64,000 nucleotides of DNA from Streptomyces reniochalinae (GTDB taxonomy: Bacteria > Actinomycetota > Actinomycetes > Streptomycetales > Streptomycetaceae), in contig NZ_QOIM01000034.1 of NCBI RefSeq assembly GCF_003323735.1, positions 186,001-250,000 on the forward strand. Reading direction: 5' to 3'. The notes below the pieces were generated by a model. It had not been told where the DNA came from and did no database searches. It was given only the letters and a program-made list of their open reading frames with translations. Every line of letters begins with the position of its first letter. Positions within the stretch are counted from its first letter, which is position 1. The position numbers and the translations under genes are program-made. This document shows, in pieces, positions 42,739-49,377 of this stretch.

Positions 42739-43419
42739 TCACGGCTCGAACTTGTAGCCGAGGCCGCGCACCGTCACCAGGTAGCGCGGGGCGCCCGGGT
42801 CCGGTTCGATCTTGGCTCGCAACCGCTTGACGTGGACGTCGAGGGTCTTGGTGTCCCCCACGTAGTCGGCACCCCAGACCCGGTCGATCAGCTGCATCCT
42901 GGTCAGCACCCGGCCCGCGTTGCGCAGCAACATCTCCAGCAAGTCGAATTCCTTGAGCGGCAGTTCCACCTTGCCGCCGCCGACCGTGACCACGTGCCGG
43001 TCCACGTCCATCCGGACGGGCCCCGCCTCCAGGGCCGCGGGGGTGACCTCCTCCGGCTCACCGCGGCGGCGCAGCACCGCGCGGACGCGGGCGACCAGCT
43101 CGCGGGAGGAGAACGGCTTGGTGACGTAGTCGTCGGCGCCTATCTCCAGACCGACGACCTTGTCGATCTCGCTGTCCTTGGCCGTCACCATGATCACGGG
43201 AACGTTGGAGCGGCCGCGCAGCTGGCGGCAGACCTCGGTGCCGGGCAGTCCTGGCAGCATCAGATCGAGCAGCACCAGATCGGCGCCGTTGCGTTCGAAC
43301 TCGTCGAGCCCCTCTGGACCCGTGGCCGCGACGGCGACCTCGAAGCCTTCCTTGCGGAGCATGTACGACAGTGCGTCGCTGAACGATTCCTCGTCCTCGA
43401 CGACGAGCACTCGGGTCAC
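42739..43419 (-). CDS. phoP: Phosphate-response regulator PhoP
   Basis: PhoP is the OmpR-type regulator that switches on phosphate scavenging and restrains antibiotic production when phosphate is low. The 226-residue protein has the receiver domain with acidic pocket VVEDEE, phospho-acceptor Asp52 in LVLLDLMLPG and switch Lys in YVTKPF, then a winged-helix domain ending RTKTLDVHVKRL-like (TKTLDVHVKRLRAKIEPD). The GTG start overlaps the phoR stop (GTGA). Confidence 0.96.
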   Translation of the reverse strand: MTRVLVVEDEESFSDALSYMLRKEGFEVAVAATGPEGLDEFERNGADLVLLDLMLPGLPGTEVCRQLRGRSNVPVIMVTAKDSEIDKVVGLEIGADDYVTKPFSSRELVARVRAVLRRRGEPEEVTPAALEAGPVRMDVDRHVVTVGGGKVELPLKEFDLLEMLLRNAGRVLTRMQLIDRVWGADYVGDTKTLDVHVKRLRAKIEPDPGAPRYLVTVRGLGYKFEP

Positions 43420-44723
43420 GGGAGGACCTCCGGGGCGGAAAGTTGTTCATCAGCCTGGTCGACATACGGCCGCTCCTCCTCGTCGAAGGCGGCCGGTTCC
43501 TGCAATGCGCCGGAGAGGCGGTTCCGGCCCAGCCGGTCGGCCTTCTCCAGCGCGGCCTGCTCCCGTCCACTGCCCGCCTCGGGCAGCCGGAGGGTGAAGG
43601 TGGAGCCCTGGCCCTCGGCGCTCCACACCGTGACCTCCCCGCCGTGCGAGGCGGCCACGTGTTTGACGATGGACAGGCCGAGCCCGGTGCCGCCGGTGGC
43701 ACGGGACCTGGCCGGATCGACGCGGTAGAAGCGTTCGAAGATCCGCTCCCTGTCGCGCTCCGAGATACCGATGCCCTGGTCGGTGACGGCGATCTCTATG
43801 AGGTCCTCCCCGCCCTCCTGGGTGCGGCGGCCCGCGACCTTGACGCGGGTGCGGGCCGGTGAGTAGTTGACGGCGTTCTCGACGAGGTTGCCGAGTGCGG
43901 CGGCGAGCTGCCCCCTGTTCCCCCACACGTGCAGACCTTCGGTGCCTCCGGCCAGGAGGGTGATCTGCTTGCCCTCGGCGCTGTGCCGGCTGCGCTCGAT
44001 CGCCTCGGTCACCAGTTCGTCGACGCGGACCGACTCGGAGTCCTCCAGCGGGTCGTCGTTCTGCACCCGCGAGAGGTCGATCAGCTCCTGGACCAGGTTC
44101 GTCAGCCGCGTGGCCTCGTTCTGCATGCGCCCGGCGAAGCGCTGCACCGCCTCCGGCTCTTCGGAGGCGTCCAGCACCGCCTCCGAGAGGAGCGAGAGCG
44201 CCCCCACCGGGGTCTTGAGCTCGTGGCTGACGTTCGCGACGAAGTCGCGCCGCACCGCCTCGATCCTGCGGGCCTCCGTCAGGTCCTCCACCAGCAGGAG
44301 CACCAGGCGGGAGCCGAGCGGAGCCACCCGCGCGGAGACCGCGAGGGCATCACCCCTTCCGGTGCCGCGCCGGGGAAGGTCCAGCTCGACCTGGCGTATC
44401 TCGCCGTCCCGCCGGGTGTCCCGCGCCATCTGGAGCATCGGCTCGATACCGAGCCTGCCGCCGCGCACCAGGCCCAGCGCGTAGGCGGCCGAGCTGGCCT
44501 TGACGACGGCGTCGCTCTCGTCCAGCACGACGGCGGAGGAGCGCAGCACCGACAGGACCGTGTCGACGCCCGGGGGGAGCCCGGGGCCGGTGTGCAGCGA
44601 GGAGGAGGTACGGGTCGGGCGGGCCTGCTCCCGCTCGCTCCAGCGGAACGCCAGCATCGCGATCACGCCGGTGCACACACCGGCGATCGCTGCTGCCGCG
44701 GCGACCGCCGCATTCACGTCCAT
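43416..44723 (-). CDS. phoR: Phosphate-sensing histidine kinase PhoR
   Basis: PhoR phosphorylates PhoP when phosphate is scarce. The 435-residue protein has a single N-terminal membrane helix (about 5-25), a PAS-like region, the H-box FVANVSHELKTPVGAL, N-box LGNLVENAVNYSP and G-boxes DQGIGI and GTGLGLSIV. It is coupled to phoP by a GTGA overlap. The short membrane part means it probably senses through partners such as the Pst-PhoU system rather than through a large outer domain. Confidence 0.95.
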   Translation of the reverse strand: MDVNAAVAAAAAIAGVCTGVIAMLAFRWSEREQARPTRTSSSLHTGPGLPPGVDTVLSVLRSSAVVLDESDAVVKASSAAYALGLVRGGRLGIEPMLQMARDTRRDGEIRQVELDLPRRGTGRGDALAVSARVAPLGSRLVLLLVEDLTEARRIEAVRRDFVANVSHELKTPVGALSLLSEAVLDASEEPEAVQRFAGRMQNEATRLTNLVQELIDLSRVQNDDPLEDSESVRVDELVTEAIERSRHSAEGKQITLLAGGTEGLHVWGNRGQLAAALGNLVENAVNYSPARTRVKVAGRRTQEGGEDLIEIAVTDQGIGISERDRERIFERFYRVDPARSRATGGTGLGLSIVKHVAASHGGEVTVWSAEGQGSTFTLRLPEAGSGREQAALEKADRLGRNRLSGALQEPAAFDEEERPYVDQADEQLSAPEVLP

Positions 44724-44796
44724 ACAGCCAGGTTATGCGCCCCGCCGGACACACCCCCAGCCCAGGAGGGGGAGCCCGCAACAGCTGTCGCCCAGT

Positions 44797-44829
44797 GTTT
44801 ACCCGCACGGCGCCTCTGGTTCACCGTGG
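44797..44829. promoter_or_regulatory. PHO box between divergent phoR and phoU
   Basis: Three 11-bp units start at 44797 (GTTTACCCGCA), 44808 (CGGCGCCTCTG) and 44819 (GTTCACCGTGG). The first and third match the PhoP direct-repeat consensus GTTCACC at exactly 22 bp spacing. Autoregulation of phoRP and control of phoU from this gap is known in Streptomyces. Confidence 0.8.
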
Positions 44830-44944
44830 AGGGCCGAACCGGTCGCATTTCGGGCGCACCGTGAAAGCGTGGGGGCCACCGTGAGCCCCCCGGGGGCGCC
44901 GGTATCCGGGTCTCCGGTCGAAACAGTGCGAGGGAAGGACAGCC

Positions 44945-45682
44945 ATGCGGGACGCGTACCACGAGGAGCTGGACTCGATCGGGGACAGCCTGGTCGAGAT
45001 GGCCAGGCTCGTCGGCTCCGCGATCGGGCGCGCCACCACGGCGATGCTGGACGCGGACCTCAAGCTCGCCGAGAGCGTCATCGCCGCCGACGAGAAGGTC
45101 GACGACCTCCAGCGCGACCTGGAGACCCGGGCGATACAGCTGCTGGCCCGGCAGCAGCCGGTCGCCACCGACCTGCGGATCGTCGTCACCTCGCTGCGGA
45201 TGAGCGCCGACCTGGAGCGCTCGGGCGACCTGGCCCAGCACGTGGCCAAGGTCGCCCGGCTGCGCTACCCCGAGTCGGCCGTACCGCAGGACCTCCAGGC
45301 GACGCTCCTGGAGATGGGCCAGCTCGCCCAGCGGCTGATGGCCAAGGCCGCCGAGGTCCTCATCACCAAGGACGTCGACCTGGCTCTGCAACTGGAGCAG
45401 GACGACGACGCGATGGACCTGCTGCACCGCACCCTCTTCCAGCACCTGATGGACGACCGCTGGAAGCACGGCATCGAGACCGCCGTGGACGTCACCCTGC
45501 TGGGCCGCTACTACGAGCGGTTCGCCGACCACGCGGTGTCGGTCGCGCGCCGCGTCGTCTACCTCGTGACGGGCGACTACGCCGACGAGATCGACCCGGC
45601 ACTGGCCGCGGCGGCGGGCGGTGCGGTGGCGGGCGGTGCCGCGGTGGACAGCGCTGCGGCGGGCTCGGGCGAGAGCCGGTGA
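44945..45682 (+). CDS. phoU: Phosphate signalling protein PhoU
   Basis: PhoU links the Pst phosphate transporter to PhoR and damps signalling when phosphate is plentiful. The 245-residue protein is all-helical, with two repeated three-helix bundles and the metal motifs EKVDDLQRDLETR and the second-half DDAMDLLHRTLF plus ERFADHAVSVARR. The C-terminal 30 residues are an Ala/Gly-rich extension. ATG 44945 follows GGGAAGGAC. It is divergent from phoR across the PHO box. Confidence 0.96.
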   Translation: MRDAYHEELDSIGDSLVEMARLVGSAIGRATTAMLDADLKLAESVIAADEKVDDLQRDLETRAIQLLARQQPVATDLRIVVTSLRMSADLERSGDLAQHVAKVARLRYPESAVPQDLQATLLEMGQLAQRLMAKAAEVLITKDVDLALQLEQDDDAMDLLHRTLFQHLMDDRWKHGIETAVDVTLLGRYYERFADHAVSVARRVVYLVTGDYADEIDPALAAAAGGAVAGGAAVDSAAAGSGESR

Positions 45683-45752
45683 GTCGCTGAGCCGGTGCGC
45701 CGAGGTCTCGGCGGTCGTCCGACGTCCGTCGTCCGGCGGTCGCCCGACGTTC

Positions 45753-45860
45753 GGTGGACGGCCGGGGTCCGGTGGACGGCCGGGGTCCGGTGGACGGCCG
45801 GGGTCCGGTGGACGGCCGGGGTCCGGTGGACGGCCGGGGTCCGGTGGACGGCCGGGGACC
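45753..45860. repeat. Six tandem copies of an 18-bp repeat
   Basis: The unit GGTGGACGGCCGGGGTCC occurs six times end to end; only the last copy differs (GGGGACC). There are no spacers, so it is a minisatellite, not a CRISPR array. It lies between phoU and the Cys-rich gene, outside any real gene. Confidence 0.95.
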
Positions 45861-45970
45861 CTGCGGGCGGGCGGGTGTGCACCCGCGCGCCCTTGATGCG
45901 CCCATCGCGGTGAGGCGTGCAATGGGGTGTGTCATGCCCGTCCATGACCGCCCCTGCTGAGGAGGGAACG

Positions 45971-46135
45971 ATGGCTGACTCCCCGAAGCCGCTCCGCACC
46001 CCGGCCGAACGGCCGCAGACCGCCCCACGGGAAGTGCGGGAGCTGCCCCTGCTGGGCGCGTGCGGATGCGGTCCCGGCTGCGGATGCGGTTGCCAGTCCG
46101 GCGGCGCCTGCTCGTGCGGCGGCTCCTGCGGCTGA
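45971..46135 (+). CDS. Small metallothionein-like Cys/Gly-rich protein
   Basis: The 54-residue protein starts at ATG 45971 after GAGGAGGGAACG. The first 28 residues are polar and Pro-rich; the last 26 are a Cys/Gly cluster of eight Cys in CxC and CxxxC spacing (GACGCGPGCGCGCQ and ACSCGGSCG). This could chelate zinc or copper, or be a cross-linked precursor. A 17-bp terminator follows. Streptomyces genomes often carry such short genes near phoU, but a function is not known. Confidence 0.75.
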   Translation: MADSPKPLRTPAERPQTAPREVRELPLLGACGCGPGCGCGCQSGGACSCGGSCG

Positions 46136-46192
46136 CCGCACAGCGCGCGGCCACCGTCCGGTCGCGGGAGTGCGCGAGGCCCCACGGGATAC

Positions 46193-46235
46193 GGGGCGGG
46201 GCCCTGACCGGTTCGACAGGTCAGGGCCCCGCCCC
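46193..46235 (+). terminator. Terminator after the Cys-rich gene
   Basis: A perfect 17-bp stem (GGGGCGGGGCCCTGACC and complement) with a 9-base loop. Confidence 0.88.
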
Positions 46236-46274
46236 CGCCCGCCGGCGGGCCTGGTTCCCGGTGGCCTGCTAGTC

Positions 46275-46294
46275 TGGTACCAGAATGGGTACCA
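46275..46294. promoter_or_regulatory. Palindromic pair upstream of the toxin-antitoxin operon
   Basis: TGGTACCA (46275-46282) and GGGTACCA (46287-46294) are near-identical palindromic words four bases apart, directly after a possible -10 TAGTCT (46270-46275). This is the usual place for an autoregulatory antitoxin operator. Confidence 0.5.
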
Positions 46295-46313
46295 ACGCGA
46301 GAGGGGAGGCCTC

Positions 46314-46511
46314 GTGCCTGCTTTGAACGTGACGTTCAGCGAAGACGAAATGGCACGAATCCGCGAGGCCGCGGCCCAGGAGGGCACGAGCGTGAAATCC
46401 CTCGCACACGACACCGTTCTCGCTGAGCTGCGTCGGCGGAAAGTGCGTGCCGCGGCTCTGCGCACGGCCCGCGTCTCCGCCGGCCTCAACAAGCGTCTGG
46501 CCACCAAGTAG
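46314..46511 (+). CDS. Antitoxin of a Phd/Doc-like pair
   Basis: The 65-residue product starts at GTG 46314 behind GAGGGGAGGC. It has a beta-strand start (ALNVTFSEDEMARIREAAAQ) and helices typical of ribbon-helix-helix (Arc/CopG-like) antitoxins, then a basic tail (RVSAGLNKRLATK) that would block the toxin. The Doc-like toxin begins 14 bp after its stop. The antitoxin would bind the palindromes upstream and repress the operon. The ribbon-helix-helix assignment rests on general pattern only. Confidence 0.75.
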   Translation: MPALNVTFSEDEMARIREAAAQEGTSVKSLAHDTVLAELRRRKVRAAALRTARVSAGLNKRLATK

Positions 46512-46525
46512 CCCGGAGTTCCCAC

Positions 46526-46909
46526 ATCACCGAGTATCTGGATGAAGAGGACGTCCTCTCCATCGCTGAGATCACGCTCGGTAGTCGGCCGAAGATCCGG
46601 GAGTGGGGGCTGTTGTCCTCTGCCGTACAGCGGCCCCGCTCCAGCGCCTTCGGTCAAGACGCGTATCCCGATCTGTTCGAGAAGGCTGCTGCTCTTCTGC
46701 ACTCTGTTGCCAGCAACCACAGCCTGATCGATGGCAACAAGCGCACTGGCTGGGCGACGGCCGTCGTCTTCTTGGACCTCAACGGGTACGAGCTTGCCGA
46801 GCCGCTGGACGAGGACAAGGCGGAAGCCTTCGTTCTCAAGGTTTCTCAGAGTCGACTTGAGATCGGCGAGATCGCCGAGAACCTGGCGTCCTTCGTGAAG
46901 CCTTCGTAG
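46526..46909 (+). CDS. doc: Fic/Doc-family toxin
   Basis: Doc toxins phosphorylate elongation factor Tu and stop translation. The 127-residue reading matches the family length and has the Fic motif HSLIDGNKRTGW at 65-76, with catalytic His65 and the NKR anchor. The frame has no ATG, GTG or TTG before TTG 46613, which would remove the first 29 residues. GGAG at 46515-46518 is ideally spaced (7 bases) before ATC 46526 (ATC-ACC-GAG), so I propose ATC as the start. If that is wrong, the gene may be silenced. Confidence 0.75.
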   Translation: MTEYLDEEDVLSIAEITLGSRPKIREWGLLSSAVQRPRSSAFGQDAYPDLFEKAAALLHSVASNHSLIDGNKRTGWATAVVFLDLNGYELAEPLDEDKAEAFVLKVSQSRLEIGEIAENLASFVKPS

Positions 46910-46968
46910 GTGACGCTCTGGCGCTGGCGCAGTCAGCACCATGGCCAGGGCTGCCCCCAGGCACAACC

Positions 46969-47009
46969 CACGGCCCCCACTCGCGGCGACTCCGCAGGCG
47001 GGGGCCGTG
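46969..47009. terminator. Bidirectional terminator between doc and gpmA
   Basis: CACGGCCCCC (46969-46978) pairs with GGGGGCCGTG (47000-47009) across a 21-base loop, between convergent genes. Confidence 0.65.
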
Positions 47010-47021
47010 ACCGCGTCTGCG

Positions 47022-47783
47022 TTACTTCTTCTTGCCCTGGTTCTTGACGGCTTCGATGGCGGCCTTGGCGGCTTCCGGGTCGAGGTAGGTGCCGCCCGGA
47101 TCGACCGGGTGGAAGTCGGCGTCCAGGTCGTAGGAGAGCGGGATGCCGGTGGGGATGTTGAGGCCGGAGATCTCCTCGTCGGAGATGCCGTCCAGGTGCT
47201 TGACCAGGGCGCGCAGCGAGTTGCCGTGGGCGGCGACCAGGACGGTCTTGCCTGCCATCAGGTCGGGGATGATGCCGTCGAACCAGTACGGCAGCATCCG
47301 CTGGACGACGTCCTTGAGGCACTCCGTGCGGGGCCGCAGCTCGCTGGGGAGGCCCGCGTAGCGGGGGTCGTCGCTCTGCGAGAACTCGGCGCCGTCCTCC
47401 AGCGGGGGCGGCGGCACGTCGTAGGAGCGGCGCCAGAGCATGAACTGCTCCTCGCCGAACTCGTCGCGGACCTGCGCCTTGTCCTTGCCCTGGAGCGCAC
47501 CGTAGTGGCGCTCGTTGAGCCGCCAGGAGCGGCGGACCGGGATCCACAGGCGGTCGGCGGGCTCCAGCGCGAGCTGCGCGGTGCGGATGGCGCGCTTCTG
47601 CACGGAGGTGTGGAGTACGTCGGGGAGCAGGCCGGCGTCGCTGAGCAGCTCGCCGCCGCGGACCGCCTCCTTCTCGCCCTTCTCGGTGAGGTTGACGTCC
47701 ACCCAGCCGGTGAACAGGTTCTTGGCGTTCCACTCGCTCTCGCCGTGGCGGAGCAGAATCAGCTTGTACGGTGCGTCGGCCAT
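47022..47783 (-). CDS. gpmA: 2,3-bisphosphoglycerate-dependent phosphoglycerate mutase
   Basis: GpmA interconverts 3- and 2-phosphoglycerate in glycolysis through a phosphohistidine. The 253-residue protein has the catalytic motif LLRHGESEWN with its His, TGWVDVNLTEKG, the WIPVRRSWRLNERHYGALQGKDK loop, and the second catalytic His in VAAHGNSLRALVKHL. Length and order are standard for Streptomyces. Confidence 0.97.
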   Translation of the reverse strand: MADAPYKLILLRHGESEWNAKNLFTGWVDVNLTEKGEKEAVRGGELLSDAGLLPDVLHTSVQKRAIRTAQLALEPADRLWIPVRRSWRLNERHYGALQGKDKAQVRDEFGEEQFMLWRRSYDVPPPPLEDGAEFSQSDDPRYAGLPSELRPRTECLKDVVQRMLPYWFDGIIPDLMAGKTVLVAAHGNSLRALVKHLDGISDEEISGLNIPTGIPLSYDLDADFHPVDPGGTYLDPEAAKAAIEAVKNQGKKK

Positions 47784-47910
47784 ACCCGGAAGCCTACGCG
47801 TCGGCCGGTCGGCGCAGAGCGAGGGTGGGTGCCGGCCTCATCGGCGGGCGGCGAAGTGTGGGGTGCCGCCACATGGGGGGCGGTGGCCGGTTTCCCTAGC
47901 GTGCGGCGGC

Positions 47911-49377
47911 ATGGTTCCCCCTTCTTCGTCCCCCTCGGCGTCCTCGGACGCCGCGCCGCCCGCCGCCCGTTCGCTGCGGCGGATCGTCGCCGCGAGCCTC
48001 GTCGGCACCACGATCGAGTGGTACGACTTCTTCCTCTACGGTTCGGCCGCCGCGCTGGTCTTCAACACGCTGTTCTTCCCGGACTCCGATCCGCTGGTCG
48101 GCACGTTGCTGTCGTTCCTCACCTACGCGGTCGGCTTCGCGGCCCGCCCGGTCGGCGCGCTGGTCTTCGGTCACTACGGTGACCGGATCGGCCGCAAGAA
48201 GCTGCTGGTCATCAGCCTGTTGATGATGGGTGGCGCGACGTTCGCCATCGGGCTGCTGCCCACGCACGCCACGGTCGGCTCGTTCGCGCCCGTGCTGCTG
48301 ACGACGCTGCGCCTGGTGCAGGGGTTCGCGCTGGGCGGCGAGTGGGGCGGCGCGGTGCTGCTGGTGTCCGAACACGGGGATGCCCGGCGGCGCGGCTTTT
48401 GGGCGTCGTGGCCGCAGACGGGTGCGCCGGCCGGTCAGCTGCTGGCGACCGGCGTGCTGGCGGCGCTCACCGCACTGCTGACCGACAGCGCGTTCGAGAG
48501 CTGGGGCTGGCGGGTGCCGTTCCTGCTGTCCGGGGTGCTGGTGGTGGTCGGGCTGTGGGTGCGTCTCGCGGTGGACGAGTCACCCGTCTTCAAGGAGGCC
48601 CAGGCCCGCGCCGAGGCCCGCAAGCGGCAGGAGGGCGCCACGGACGAGGAGCTGCCGCTGCCGGCCGTGCTGCGGCACCACTGGCGCGACGTGCTGGTCG
48701 CGATGGGCGCCCGCATGGCGGAGAACATCAGCTTCTATGTGCTGACCGCCTTCATCCTCGTCTACCTCACCGACCACCTCGGCCTGTCGCAGCAGACGGG
48801 CCTCAACGCGGTGCTGCTCGCCTCCGCCGTCCACTTCTGCGTCATCCCGCTGTGGGGCGGCCTCTCCGACCGGGTGGGCCGCCGCCCCGTCTACCTGCTG
48901 GGCGCGCTCGGCGTCGGCGCGTGGATCTTCCCGTTCTTCGCGCTGCTCGACACCGGGAACTTCGCCCTGATCGCCCTCGCCGTCACGGTGGGCCTGGTGC
49001 TGCACGGGGCGATGTACGCGCCGCAGGCGGCGTTCTTCTCCGAACTGTTCGCGACCCGCATGCGGTACTCGGGCGCCTCGATCGGAGCGCAGTTCTCCTC
49101 GGTGGCGGCGGGCGCGCCCGCGCCGATGATCGCGACCGCGCTGCTGGCCGGGTTCGACGGCTCCGCGATGGTGTCCCTGTATGTGATCGCGGCCGCGCTG
49201 CTGACCGTCGTCGCCCTGGCGTGCGCGGACGAGACGCGCCACCGCGATCTGAACGAGGTGGGCGAGCCGGACGCTCCCGCGCGCCCGGGCGCTGCCGGCC
49301 GCGCACCGGAGGGGGCGGGCGAGGCGGCGCCCCCGTCCTCAGCCGCCGACGGCCCCCGCCAGCCGGTGGAGCCGTAG
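47911..49377 (+). CDS. MHS-family (metabolite:H+ symporter) MFS permease
   Basis: This 488-residue, 12-helix transporter belongs to the MHS branch (ShiA/ProP/KgtP), which imports organic acids and related solutes with protons. The family start VAASLVGTTIEWYDFFLYGSAAALVF, the A-motif GHYGDRIGRKKLLVIS and LRLVQGFALGGEWGGAVLL are all present. Start ATG 47911. Its 3' end overlaps that of the convergent PucR-type gene by 39 bp. Near a hydroxybutyrate dehydrogenase and a PHB depolymerase, 3-hydroxybutyrate is the best guess for its substrate. Confidence 0.87.
   Translation: MVPPSSSPSASSDAAPPAARSLRRIVAASLVGTTIEWYDFFLYGSAAALVFNTLFFPDSDPLVGTLLSFLTYAVGFAARPVGALVFGHYGDRIGRKKLLVISLLMMGGATFAIGLLPTHATVGSFAPVLLTTLRLVQGFALGGEWGGAVLLVSEHGDARRRGFWASWPQTGAPAGQLLATGVLAALTALLTDSAFESWGWRVPFLLSGVLVVVGLWVRLAVDESPVFKEAQARAEARKRQEGATDEELPLPAVLRHHWRDVLVAMGARMAENISFYVLTAFILVYLTDHLGLSQQTGLNAVLLASAVHFCVIPLWGGLSDRVGRRPVYLLGALGVGAWIFPFFALLDTGNFALIALAVTVGLVLHGAMYAPQAAFFSELFATRMRYSGASIGAQFSSVAAGAPAPMIATALLAGFDGSAMVSLYVIAAALLTVVALACADETRHRDLNEVGEPDAPARPGAAGRAPEGAGEAAPPSSAADGPRQPVEP

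Noticed and set aside
45753..45860. Short regular repeats suggesting a CRISPR array
   Set aside because: The 18-bp units are contiguous without spacers and no cas genes are present.
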